A DNA stretch of 64,000 nt from Marinobacter psychrophilus (lineage in GTDB: Bacteria > Pseudomonadota > Gammaproteobacteria > Pseudomonadales > Oleiphilaceae). Every line of letters begins with the position of its first letter. Position 1 is the stretch's first letter. The DNA is taken from NCBI RefSeq assembly GCF_001043175.1, contig NZ_CP011494.1:3720001-3784000 (forward strand). The letters run 5' to 3'. The translations under genes were made by a program, and so were the position numbers. The notes beneath the pieces were generated by a model. That model saw only the letters and a list, made by a program, of their open reading frames with translations. It did no database searches and had not been told where the DNA came from. Positions 53,533-61,690 of this stretch are shown one piece after another.

Positions 53533-54234
53533 ATGAACAAGCATCTGGCATTGATCGAAGACGAACCCGCCATCCGCGATAATTACCGCGCCGCATTCGA
53601 ACGCAGGGGCTTTTCTGTGTCTACCTACAGTGACCGGCCAACTGCCTGGCATGCGTTACAGCGGCAGTTGCCGGACTTGGCGATTATTGATGTGGGCCTG
53701 GGGAGCGAAGCGGAGGGCGGGTTTACTTTGTGCCAGGATTTACGCCGGCAGTCAGCCACGCTGCCGATTATTTTTCTGACCGCCCGCGACAGCGACATAG
53801 ACTCGGTACACGGCCTACGCCTGGGCGCAGATGACTACGTCACCAAAGACATGAGCATGGAACATCTGCTGGCCCGCATTAATGCACTGCTGCGCCGCGC
53901 AGATGCCTGGGATCAGGCTTACCAACAACCCGACGAATTGCTGGCAAGAGGCAAATTGACACTGAACCTGGACCGCATGAGCGCCAGCTGGAACAACCAG
54001 GCCGTTGAGCTGACGGTCACCGAGTTCTGGATGCTCCACGCACTGACCCGCCACCCAGGCCACGTGCGCAGCCGTGAGCAGCTGATGGACGCGGCCAGTA
54101 CGGTACTCGATGACAATACAGTGACGTCGCATATCAAGCGTATTCGTGGCAAATTCAGCGCTCTGGACCGCGACTTCAACAGCGTTCAGACGGTTTACGG
54201 CATGGGTTACCGCTGGCACGACCACAATGTCTGA
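53533..54234 (+). CDS. pdsR: OmpR-family response regulator, PdsR-like (sortase-system type)
   Basis: A 233-residue DNA-binding regulator. The receiver domain (1-120) has EDE near residue 9, phosphoacceptor Asp near 53 in LAIIDVGLG, and the lysine in YVTKDMSM near 101. The winged-helix domain (about 135-230) ends with YGMGYRWHD. The long insertion GLGSEAEGGFTLCQDL after the phospho-Asp and the paired kinase resemble, from memory, the dedicated sortase-system regulator family of marine proteobacteria. Generic OmpR-family membership is certain. The Pds assignment is moderate. Confidence 0.85.
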   Translation: MNKHLALIEDEPAIRDNYRAAFERRGFSVSTYSDRPTAWHALQRQLPDLAIIDVGLGSEAEGGFTLCQDLRRQSATLPIIFLTARDSDIDSVHGLRLGADDYVTKDMSMEHLLARINALLRRADAWDQAYQQPDELLARGKLTLNLDRMSASWNNQAVELTVTEFWMLHALTRHPGHVRSREQLMDAASTVLDDNTVTSHIKRIRGKFSALDRDFNSVQTVYGMGYRWHDHNV

Positions 54235-54264
54235 GCGCGTCATCTTTAGACCCAGCCGAGAGCC

Positions 54265-56421
54265 GTGCGCGTGGCCGCACTGAGCCTGAAACGCCAGCTG
54301 CTGCTGGTAAGCCTGTTGATGCTGCTGGTTCCTCTTGCCGGGGTTCAGTTTGCGCTTGAGTTAGACAACATTCTGCGCCAGCAGGCCCAGCAACAATTGC
54401 AGCAACAGGCAAATCGCCTGGCCCTGCTGACAGGTGATGAACTGCTGGCACAGCCACCGCTGGCCGCCGGTACGTTTGCTGTTTATACCGCGGCTCAGAA
54501 TAGCGCCCTGCTGCTTGACGGCTACGCCGATGATTGGCCAGGCTACGATTCGTCCGAGCCGTTCCCGCCGTCGGTGCAGGCACCTTTGTCCGCTCTTCAA
54601 CCTTGGCAGCAGCTACCTGGGGCCTCATCTCAACCTAGCGCGCTATACTGGCAGGCCAGTCACAGCGATAAAGCTCTGTATCTGCTGATTCGCATTCCAG
54701 GCCAGCCGCCTCTGCTGTTCAATCCCGGCGCGCCGCAGCAAGCCCACCATCGGTTATTGCTGCAACTGTTCAGTGGCGCCAATGAGCTCCGTATCAACCC
54801 GCGCAATCAGGCCTGGTTGCTACGCCCGTCTGCACCCGGACAGCTGCCGGCCCGCAGCGGGGCTGACTGGACCAAAACCGACCCCAGCGTGAAAGCGTTC
54901 TGGCAACCGGTAGCCAATGGTTGGCAGCTGGAGTTGGCTCTGCCCCGGCCCGCGGCGGGCAGCCGCATAACGCTTGGCCTTTATGGGAGCGAAGGCGTGG
55001 CTGCTGAAGGTCCGCCATTGGCGCAGATTCCAGCGGCCACTTTGATTCGCCGCAATGCGGACCTGGAGCAGACGCTGGCCAGCTGGCTAGACAGTGGCCA
55101 GCAGCTGCGGGTAATGGAAGCGTCCGGTTGGGTTATCGCCCGCCAGCAGCGCACAGCCATAGCCCAGCCGGCGACGACAGACCTCGAACAAACGACAGCA
55201 CGCATCGACCAAGCAGATGAAAACGCTTCTTGGCTGCAACAGGTCGGGCAGAATCTGCTTCAAGCGCTGGTGAAGGCCAATCAACCCGACTCGCTTCTGG
55301 TGAATGAACAGCTCTGGCGCCAGCTCCCGGTTAATCTTCCCGCCCCGGCGTTGGTGCGTCACGGTAACGGTAGCCTTTGGCTGAGCGCACAGGCACCGGT
55401 GTTTGGTGGGCGAACACTAGTGCTGGAGCAATCCCTGGAGCAACTGCTGAACATTTCAGGCGCCGCTCTGGGCACCGTACTGGCCCGCAGCTTTCTGGTT
55501 ATTATTGGCTTGGTGGTGGTTTTGCTGGGTTATGCCAGCTGGCTGTCATGGCGCATTAGCCGTTTGGCGAAATGGGTCACCCAGTGCGTGGATACCGATG
55601 GCCGAATGGCGGCCCAAGTGCCGTTACCGGCAAAGTCAGGAGTCGGTAACGACGAGCTTGGCCAGCTTCAGCAACGCTTTAACCGGCTGGTCAGCAGTCT
55701 TCACGGTTACAACCAATACCTGGAAAGCTTCTCACAGCGCTTATCCCATGAACTAAAAACGCCACTGGCGGTGGTACGCTCATCCCTTGATAACCTGACT
55801 CACTGCAGCGACGAAGCCGCGCGGCAGAATTACCTAACCCGGGCCCAAAGCGCCGTGGCCAGGCTTAGCGGTATTTTACGCAGCATGAGTGAAGCCACAC
55901 GTCTGGAACAGAGCCTGGAAGCCGAACACAAAGAGGTGTTTGATGTGGCTGACGTGCTTACGCAGGTGACGGCAGCCTACCAGGCGTTGGATCCGCACCA
56001 CGTTATTGTGTACCAGGGCCCAGAGCAGGGCAGTCACGTTCTGGGGTCGCCGGAGCTATTGGTACAGCTTTTGGATAAGTTAGTCGACAACGCGCGGGAC
56101 TTCACCCCCAGCGGCCAACGTATTGAGCTGGATTTGCGGCGAGTTGATCAGGGCTGGCAACTCAGCGTATTCAATCAGGGTTCCCGACTACCCGCCGGAG
56201 CGGATATTTTTTCGGCGTTTGTGTCCCATAGAGCAGGTGAACTCGACACGTCCGAACATCATCTGGGCCAGGGCCTGCTGATTGCGCAACTGATTGCAAA
56301 CTACCACCTGACCCGCCTGGAGGCGGATAATCAGAGTCGAAACGGCCTTGACGGCGTGGCGTTCCAGCTGGTGATTCCCGCGGTTGAATCAGGCGCGGAT
56401 ATAAACTCGACGACACCTTAG
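54265..56421 (+). CDS. pdsS: Sensor histidine kinase, PdsS-like (sortase-system type)
   Basis: A 718-residue kinase starting at GTG 54265, 31 bp after its regulator. A membrane helix (about 10-30) is followed by a large periplasmic region with a CBM9-like beta-sandwich (LLDGYADDWPGY near 92, ALYWQASHSDKALYLLIRI near 130, WQLELALPRPAAGSRI near 222). A second helix (about 405-425) and a HAMP-like linker lead to the H-box SHELKTPLAVVRSSLDN near 495 and the ATPase region (LDKLVDNARDFTP near 610, GQGLLIAQLIANYH near 670). The size and periplasmic domain match the marine sortase-system kinase. No sortase or LPXTG gene is adjacent. Confidence 0.87.
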   Translation: MRVAALSLKRQLLLVSLLMLLVPLAGVQFALELDNILRQQAQQQLQQQANRLALLTGDELLAQPPLAAGTFAVYTAAQNSALLLDGYADDWPGYDSSEPFPPSVQAPLSALQPWQQLPGASSQPSALYWQASHSDKALYLLIRIPGQPPLLFNPGAPQQAHHRLLLQLFSGANELRINPRNQAWLLRPSAPGQLPARSGADWTKTDPSVKAFWQPVANGWQLELALPRPAAGSRITLGLYGSEGVAAEGPPLAQIPAATLIRRNADLEQTLASWLDSGQQLRVMEASGWVIARQQRTAIAQPATTDLEQTTARIDQADENASWLQQVGQNLLQALVKANQPDSLLVNEQLWRQLPVNLPAPALVRHGNGSLWLSAQAPVFGGRTLVLEQSLEQLLNISGAALGTVLARSFLVIIGLVVVLLGYASWLSWRISRLAKWVTQCVDTDGRMAAQVPLPAKSGVGNDELGQLQQRFNRLVSSLHGYNQYLESFSQRLSHELKTPLAVVRSSLDNLTHCSDEAARQNYLTRAQSAVARLSGILRSMSEATRLEQSLEAEHKEVFDVADVLTQVTAAYQALDPHHVIVYQGPEQGSHVLGSPELLVQLLDKLVDNARDFTPSGQRIELDLRRVDQGWQLSVFNQGSRLPAGADIFSAFVSHRAGELDTSEHHLGQGLLIAQLIANYHLTRLEADNQSRNGLDGVAFQLVIPAVESGADINSTTP

Positions 56422-56436
56422 CCACCGAGTAATCGC

Positions 56437-57225
56437 CTACTGATCAACTATTGGCGAGCGCGGGCCATGCTGTCGAAAGAACTGCTGCGCTGTGCGGCCA
56501 TTACGTACCCCGCGAGCGGTCGCGAAACGAATAGCTTGCTGGTGCAGGGCCTCACGATCGCCGACTTCGGTAAACAAAGCATCAATCGCCTGCAAGTAAA
56601 GCTCTTGGGAAAACGCATAGAACGAAAGCTGCACGCCAAAGCGATCAGCCAAGGATATCTGCTCTTCTATGGCTTCAGCCGGATGAATTTCACCCCCGCG
56701 ACTGTGGCTACTCATATTGTCTACCATGTACTCAGGCATCAAATGGCGGCGATTCGAGGTGGCGTACACACGCACATTCTCCGGTGGCAGTTCCAGCGAA
56801 CCTTCCAGAACGCTTTTCAGCGCCTTGTAGCTGGTTTCACCGGCCTCAAATGACAGGTCATCGCAAAATATAACGAAGTGGTAGGGCAAGTCCCATAAAT
56901 CATCCACAATTTCAGGTAAGTGCAACAGGTCGTCTTTATCCACTTCAATCATTCGCAAGCCCTGAACCTGATACTGGTTCAGCAGCGCTTTGATCAATGA
57001 CGATTTGCCAGTACCGCGGGCGCCCCAAAGCAGTACGTTATTAGACGGTTGCCCCTGCAAAAAGCGTTCAGTGTTCAGCGCCAGCGCCTGTTGCTGTTGG
57101 TCTACGCCGGTCAGCGACCCCCAAGTAACCGGATCCAGACGGCGAATAGCACGCAGGCCGGAACGGTGCCGGCGCCACACGGCGGCCGGCGTAGTACGCC
57201 AGTCGATAGAGTCGGTAGCCGACAT
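56437..57225 (-). CDS. DUF815-family AAA+ ATPase
   Basis: A 263-residue P-loop ATPase of unknown cellular role. ATG 57225 with GGGAGAA nine bases upstream is preferred over the longer frame from 57312, whose extension is hydrophobic and unlike the family. Walker A is LLWGARGTGKSSLIKALL near residue 67, Walker B FVIFCDDLSFE near 123, sensor 1 YATSNRRHLMPE near 160, followed by EIHPAEAIEEQISLADRFG. The family's fixed start in VTWGSLTGVDQQ is also present. Confidence 0.88.
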   Translation of the reverse strand: MSATDSIDWRTTPAAVWRRHRSGLRAIRRLDPVTWGSLTGVDQQQQALALNTERFLQGQPSNNVLLWGARGTGKSSLIKALLNQYQVQGLRMIEVDKDDLLHLPEIVDDLWDLPYHFVIFCDDLSFEAGETSYKALKSVLEGSLELPPENVRVYATSNRRHLMPEYMVDNMSSHSRGGEIHPAEAIEEQISLADRFGVQLSFYAFSQELYLQAIDALFTEVGDREALHQQAIRFATARGVRNGRTAQQFFRQHGPRSPIVDQ

Positions 57226-57300
57226 AAGCTTCTCCCAGTAACCATCTTGAAAACAAGCACTGTAGCGCAAAGCGGTTTGCTGTAAACAAAAAAAGAAACC

Positions 57301-57337
57301 AAAAAAAGGCATGACAACCTAATGCCACGCCTTTTTT
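57301..57337 (-). terminator. Terminator between the DNA ligase and DUF815 genes
   Basis: AAAAAAAGGC (57301-57310) pairs with GCCTTTTTT (57329-57337). An alternative inner stem GGCAT (57308-57312) with ATGCC (57321-57325) also exists. Read on the minus strand the structure ends in seven T residues, about 80 bp after the ligase stop. Confidence 0.75.
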
Positions 57338-57416
57338 GCTCTTCAGTCGTTCTTAGAAGGGCACCCTGACAGCCCATTAACGCAGCCGTTTCAGAATTGC
57401 GGTTATCCGCCGCGAC

Positions 57417-58292
57417 CTATGGCACAGCTGCCGCCTTTGGTTCATCATTTCGAATTCGCATAAAACTGGCAAACCGTGGCAGGCCGGTGGCGGTGTGGCC
57501 GGAATATTTGAAGGTAATAACACTTCCCGCCGGCGGTGGGTCTATACGCTCAGCGTCGCTGAAGCCGCTACCAATGCGAAGCTCACGGTTATCGGCCAGC
57601 CGCACCCGCAGCGCGCCCATCAAGCCCTGATATTTGCCCTTGCCCGGCAGAATGCCCACAACGATCGCCTCAGCGTCGTCAAAGCGCTTCACTTTCAACA
57701 AGTCGTCCGAGCGGCCAGCCTGATAGACACTAGCGCCACGGCGCAGCATCAGCCCTTCTCCACCGAAAGCAATCACCTTATCCCGATGAGCCATCAGCTG
57801 CTGATGGTTTCCGGGCCGTTGCTGCTCAACCAAGGCCAGGTAGGGTGAACCCGCTTGACTGACCAACTCGCGCAACTGCGGAAGACGTTGGTCAAATGTC
57901 TGGTCGGCCAACGGCAAATCGAACACCATAAAACGCACAAAACGCCAATCCGCATCTACTGGACGAACGGTGCGCACAATGCCGGAAAGTTGTGCAAAAT
58001 GGCCGCGCCCCAGCCACAGCTCGCCGTCTAACGGCTGCGGCGGGAAATCGCTGACAAACCAGTCAGGCGCTTGAAACGGATTACCGCGGCGGGACCACAG
58101 ACGTTCACCGTCCCAATAAGCCCGCACTCCATCCAGTTTTTCACTTACCCAATAATCCGCAAGCGGCGCACCTTGCTGATACACATTGGCCAGCGGAACG
58201 CTTGCTGGCGCAGCGATTGCACCAGCGGTCATCAGCGCCATGCTTGCCAATAAGCCTGAACTCAGGCGTTTCATCCATGAAATAAAAAACAT
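57417..58292 (-). CDS. Exported ATP-dependent DNA ligase, Lig E-type
   Basis: A minimal ATP-dependent DNA ligase with a signal peptide. ATG 58292, with AAAGGAG six bases upstream, gives 291 residues. The first about 28 (ending AGAIAAPA) form the export signal. Motif I is EKLDGVRAYWDG with the adenylated lysine near residue 53. Motif III is RFVRFMVFDLP, motif IV GGEGLMLRRG and motif V LLKVKR near 200, and an OB-fold domain follows. There is no DNA-binding domain, as in Lig E. Such ligases are thought to act in the periplasm, possibly on incoming or extracellular DNA. Confidence 0.87.
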   Translation of the reverse strand: MFFISWMKRLSSGLLASMALMTAGAIAAPASVPLANVYQQGAPLADYWVSEKLDGVRAYWDGERLWSRRGNPFQAPDWFVSDFPPQPLDGELWLGRGHFAQLSGIVRTVRPVDADWRFVRFMVFDLPLADQTFDQRLPQLRELVSQAGSPYLALVEQQRPGNHQQLMAHRDKVIAFGGEGLMLRRGASVYQAGRSDDLLKVKRFDDAEAIVVGILPGKGKYQGLMGALRVRLADNRELRIGSGFSDAERIDPPPAGSVITFKYSGHTATGLPRFASFMRIRNDEPKAAAVP

Positions 58293-58337
58293 CAAAAACT
58301 CCTTTAAATTTAGGTTGCGCTCCATCCTGGTGCTCAA

Positions 58338-58896
58338 CGTTTGCCACTCTACTTTGAAGCATGCTTAAAATGCGAGCCATGTTTGCGAGCGTGTCATTCC
58401 AGTTGCACTCACAACCAAATCCGTGTCACACCTAGCCCAAAGTGCAGAGACTGCACGCCAGCGGATATCCACAAAGCCATGCTGAAGCGCCTGAACGATC
58501 AAGAACTGATTCGCTTGGTGGCATCGCGTCGACCTGAACGTGGTGAGGTTTTCAGCCGGGCGCACCGGCGAACTTGACCAATGGCTGACCATAACCGCGA
58601 TTATGCGCAGCGGGGTTCACGCGGAGGCCACGACATCGTTCGCCGCCACGTAGGCGGCTTAAAAAACTGGTTCAACGGCGAAATTAGCTTGCCAAGAGTC
58701 CAGCACCATGTGGGCGACTAAGAAAATTATGAGCTGCTATGTCAAAGTCGGAAGGTTGTTAAAAGGTGCGGCAAGTCATTGATTTTTCATGATTACTCAC
58801 CGTCATAGGCTGTATAGATAGTCAATTGAATAGAATGTGAACAAGGGCAATTTTTCGCTCCAAACCATCCCGCTTTGACCCACCACACTTTGAACT
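58338..58896. other. Gene-poor stretch with decayed-looking short frames
   Basis: No gene I can defend lies here. A 78-codon plus-strand frame (58341-58577) is Cys-rich at the start (CLKCEPCLRACHSSC) and ends RLNDQELIRLVASRRPERGE, while a +1 shift continues as FSAGRTGELDQWLT, which suggests a degraded gene. A 46-codon frame from ATG 58581 to 58721 (MADHNRDYAQRGSRGGHD at its start) has no ribosome site. The interval 58722-58896 holds nothing recognisable. Confidence 0.35.
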
Positions 58897-58925
58897 GTGA
58901 CGACAACCATCGCGCCCGCTATACT
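58897..58925 (+). promoter_or_regulatory. Likely promoter of the acyl-CoA-binding protein gene
   Basis: GTGACG (58897-58902) and TATACT (58920-58925) are 17 bp apart, each matching four or five of six sigma-70 consensus bases. Transcription would start about 20 bp before ATG 58951. Confidence 0.5.
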
Positions 58926-58950
58926 CGCTATCACCCACCGGAGAGCAACC

Positions 58951-59211
58951 ATGAGTGATTTAGAAGCCCAATTTGATGAAGCCATGAATGAAGTACAGAA
59001 CGCCGATGGCGACTTTAAGCCTTCCACTGAAATGAAACTCGAATTCTATGCACTGTACAAGCAGGCAACCGTCGGCGATGCCAGCGGTAAGCGCCCGGGA
59101 ATGATGGATTTTGTGGGTCGGGCAAAGTACGACGCCTGGGCCAAACTGGAAGGTGCGTCAAAAGACCAGGCAATGCAGCAGTACATCGACAAACTCGCTG
59201 CGGTTAAGTAG
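58951..59211 (+). CDS. Acyl-CoA-binding protein
   Basis: A small cytosolic carrier of long-chain acyl-CoA esters. ATG 58951, with GGAGAG seven bases upstream, gives 86 residues, the normal ACBP length. The four-helix pattern and key residues are present: LEAQFDEAMNEVQ, LEFYALYKQATVGD near 33, KRPGMMDFVGRAKYDAWAKLEG near 48 and a final YIDKLAAVK. ACBP is common in eukaryotes and only scattered in bacteria. It is 15 bp upstream of greB, so the two may share a message. Confidence 0.93.
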   Translation: MSDLEAQFDEAMNEVQNADGDFKPSTEMKLEFYALYKQATVGDASGKRPGMMDFVGRAKYDAWAKLEGASKDQAMQQYIDKLAAVK

Positions 59212-59226
59212 CGCCGTGGGCCGGCC

Positions 59227-59700
59227 ATGAAAACCAATCTGATTACCCGCGAAGGCTATGATTTGCTGCAGCAAGAGCTGGATCAGCTCTGGCGCCACGA
59301 ACGCCCGGAAGTTACCCGCAAAGTTACCTGGGCCGCCGGCCTTGGCGATCGCTCTGAAAACGCTGATTATCAATACAACAAAAAACGACTGCGGGAGATA
59401 GACCGTCGCGTGCGCTATCTGCGTAAGCGTTTTGAAGAATTGAAGGTCGTTGCCTATTCACCGGAGCAAGAAGGTAAGGTATTTTTTGGCGCCTGGGTCA
59501 GCCTGCTAGACGAAGACGACAAGCCACTGACGTTCCGCATTGTAGGGCCTGACGAAATCTACGGCCGCAACGATTACGCCTCTGTCGACGCACCCCTGGT
59601 GCGCGCCTGCCTGAAAAAAGAGGTGGGTGACGAGGTGATGGTTATACTGCCGACCGGCGAAAAAACCTGGCTCATTGAGACCATTCGCTACCCTTGCTGA
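59227..59700 (+). CDS. greB: Transcript cleavage factor GreB
   Basis: It rescues backtracked RNA polymerase by stimulating cleavage of the nascent RNA. The 157 residues match E. coli GreB (158) closely. The N-terminal coiled coil has LGDRSENADYQYNKKRLREI near residue 38, with the acidic tip residues, followed by RRVRYLRKRFEEL. The C-terminal globular domain contains EGKVFFGAWVSL and FRIVGPDEIYGR. The gene starts 15 bp after the acyl-CoA-binding protein gene. Confidence 0.97.
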   Translation: MKTNLITREGYDLLQQELDQLWRHERPEVTRKVTWAAGLGDRSENADYQYNKKRLREIDRRVRYLRKRFEELKVVAYSPEQEGKVFFGAWVSLLDEDDKPLTFRIVGPDEIYGRNDYASVDAPLVRACLKKEVGDEVMVILPTGEKTWLIETIRYPC

Positions 59701-59733
59701 CATTTCATGAACGCTGACAGCAGACATAAAAAA

Positions 59734-59900
59734 GCCCCGTTAAACGGGGCAAGGTTCGCGCTGTCTGTAGATCCAACTACGCAATAGTTTCCAGTTTACT
59801 CCGACACTATTACCAATAGGTGTCTGGGCCGTTACCCGTTGGTCAGAATTGATTGCTGAGCACCACCGCTCACCATAATTAGGTTGTGCACTCTAGTAGC
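59734..59900 (-). ncRNA. Candidate small RNA on the minus strand with intrinsic terminator
   Basis: GCCCCGTT-A-AACGGGGC (59734-59750) is a strong stem whose T-run (six bases, 59728-59733) exists only on the minus strand, while both flanking genes lie on the plus strand. Upstream on the minus strand are further hairpins: GTAG/CTAC around TTGGAT (59767-59780), CTATT/AATAG (59807-59819) and TGAGC/GCTCA (59857-59872). No minus-strand protein frame fits. The 5' end is a guess and no convincing promoter was found. The stem may simply end greB, but the orientation of the T-run argues against that. Confidence 0.45.
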
Positions 59901-59948
59901 CCGGCGTAACGTTCAACCAACGCAGTTACATTCACAACGGAGGCTGTT

Positions 59949-60218
59949 ATGAACCGCCAAAAGTTACAGGGTCTGGCGCTACAAGGTGTCGACACCCTGG
60001 GTTATCAGTTGGACCGTTTCGGTATTACCAGTAAAGTAAATCGCCATAATCTGGCGGCTTATCTGATGCACGGGCAAAAACAGCTGGAAGGCGAATGGGA
60101 CAGTTTACAGGTTCGTTTTGATCTGCAAAAAGCCCGTTTCGAAAGACTGAGCGAAACGGTTGAACAGCGGGCTAATCGCCTGTTACGCCCACTCAAGCAA
60201 GATAAAAAACAGGGCTGA
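59949..60218 (+). CDS. Conserved-looking small helical protein of unknown function
   Basis: An 89-residue protein beginning at ATG 59949 with GGAGG seven bases upstream. It is strongly basic, without signal peptide or membrane segment, and mostly helical, with heptad-like charged stretches (DSLQVRFDLQKARFERLSETVEQRANRLL). It weakly resembles the size and style of phasin-like or coiled-coil accessory proteins, but I do not recognise it. It is convergent with the histidine kinase gene, with 8 bp between. Confidence 0.7.
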   Translation: MNRQKLQGLALQGVDTLGYQLDRFGITSKVNRHNLAAYLMHGQKQLEGEWDSLQVRFDLQKARFERLSETVEQRANRLLRPLKQDKKQG

Positions 60219-60226
60219 ATTTGCTT

Positions 60227-61690
60227 TCAGACCAAGCCGGCGTCATCGTCAATCGCAGGACTGGCAGCGTTGATGGTATTTCTACGCCGCTTTCTGCGCT
60301 CTTTCACCACCGCCGGCATACGCACGGTAATGGTCAACCCCGGCGACTCTTCGCCGGGGTGAGTGTCCGTCAAGTCGATGCGGGCCTGATGAATTTCCGC
60401 AACCGCATTCACCAGGCTAAGGCCAAGCCCGTTGCCTGGCAAAGAACGGCTTTTCCCCACCCTGTAGAAGCGTTGAAAAACCTGGTTCTTCTCTTCGTCT
60501 GGCACGCCAATACCGCTGTCTTGCACCGAAAATATCGCTTCGCCGTTTTCTTTGCGCACAACAATGCGAATGGTGCCGTGTTCCGGGGTGTACTTGATGG
60601 CGTTATCAATCAGATTACTGAACATCTGGAACAGCAGATCCCGGTCGCCTTCAACGTTTACACCGGGTTCCAACTCTTGTTCAAAGCTCTGACCTTTAAC
60701 TTCGGCCAAGGCTTCGTAAAGTTCGCAGGCGTCTTCTACCAGAGCGTCTATTGCCACGGTTTTCACATCCCCGGCGTTGCCACGACTTTCCAGGCGGGCA
60801 ATACGCAGCAGCGCGTTAAACGTGGCTAGCAGTTGGTCGGCTTCGGCCACCGCACGTCTGGCCTGCTCACGGGCCTCGTCGTTATCGACCGACATCAGGG
60901 TATTTTCAAGCTGATTACGCAGGCGGGTCAGCGGGGTGCGCAAATCGTGAGCGATGCTGTCGGATACATGGCGAATACCCTCCATCAAATACACGATACG
61001 GTCCAACATCTGGTTCAGGTTTTCCGCCAGTTGATCGAAATCGTCTTCGGTTCCGCGATTTGGAATACGCAGTGACATGTGCCCGCTCATGATTCGGCGC
61101 GAGGTATTATTGATAATTTCAATGCGGCGGGTAGTACTTCGGCTCATCAAAAAACCGCCCAGCAGGGCCAGAGCCAGAGTAATACCCATGCCCCAATTGA
61201 TGGTGTTTTCAATGACCTTTTTAACGTTGGTCAGCTCTTCCACATCGCGGCCCACCAACAGCAGCAAGCCGCCTTGCACTTCGAAGATTCGCGCGCGGGC
61301 TAGGCGCTGATTACCCATCCAACCTACTGATTCATCGAGTTTGAAGTTGATCCAGCCGGTTTCCGTGGGGGTGCTCTGCGGCCATTGCTGAATGTTACCG
61401 GCGAGTTTGACATGCTCGTCGGTGGTCAGCAGATAAATAGACTTTGCGTTGGGCTCGCGGGCCACACGCTCACGGATGATGGTAATCAGGCCGTTCACGC
61501 CGCGTCCACGATATTGCTCTGCAAGGCCCGCAATTTCGGCTTCAATCGTGGCATCTGTTTGGGCTGTCATAAAACCGGCCGTACGCCAGTATATGAACGC
61601 CAAAAGCAAGAACACCGAGGTGGCAAAAACCACCATATAAAGCAGTGCCAGCTGGAACGACGACGTTCTGAGCTGGCTAAGCAGTTTCAC
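60227..61690 (-). CDS. Two-component sensor histidine kinase (PhoQ/QseC-like layout)
   Basis: A 487-residue membrane kinase. GTG 61690 overlaps the end of the upstream regulator gene by 14 bases. The longer frame from 61738 lies wholly within that gene. Two membrane helices (about 14-36 and 165-185) flank a periplasmic sensor of about 125 residues. A HAMP domain follows (RRIEIINNTSRRIMSGHMSLRIP). The H-box SDSIAHDLRTPLTRLRNQLEN is near 258, and the ATPase boxes NLIDNAIKYTPEHG, DSGIGVPDEEKNQVFQRFYRV and GLGLSLVNAVAEIHQ are all present. The signal sensed is unknown. Confidence 0.92.
   Translation of the reverse strand: MKLLSQLRTSSFQLALLYMVVFATSVFLLLAFIYWRTAGFMTAQTDATIEAEIAGLAEQYRGRGVNGLITIIRERVAREPNAKSIYLLTTDEHVKLAGNIQQWPQSTPTETGWINFKLDESVGWMGNQRLARARIFEVQGGLLLLVGRDVEELTNVKKVIENTINWGMGITLALALLGGFLMSRSTTRRIEIINNTSRRIMSGHMSLRIPNRGTEDDFDQLAENLNQMLDRIVYLMEGIRHVSDSIAHDLRTPLTRLRNQLENTLMSVDNDEAREQARRAVAEADQLLATFNALLRIARLESRGNAGDVKTVAIDALVEDACELYEALAEVKGQSFEQELEPGVNVEGDRDLLFQMFSNLIDNAIKYTPEHGTIRIVVRKENGEAIFSVQDSGIGVPDEEKNQVFQRFYRVGKSRSLPGNGLGLSLVNAVAEIHQARIDLTDTHPGEESPGLTITVRMPAVVKERRKRRRNTINAASPAIDDDAGLV

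Noticed and set aside
53314-53652. 112-codon minus-strand frame overlapping the PdsR-like gene
   Set aside because: It is antisense to the well-supported receiver domain and has no recognisable features.
59734-59900. Second Rsm-type RNA
   Set aside because: Its GGA triplets are not preceded by A at the ANGGA position and no GacA box was found nearby. Kept only as a generic small-RNA candidate.
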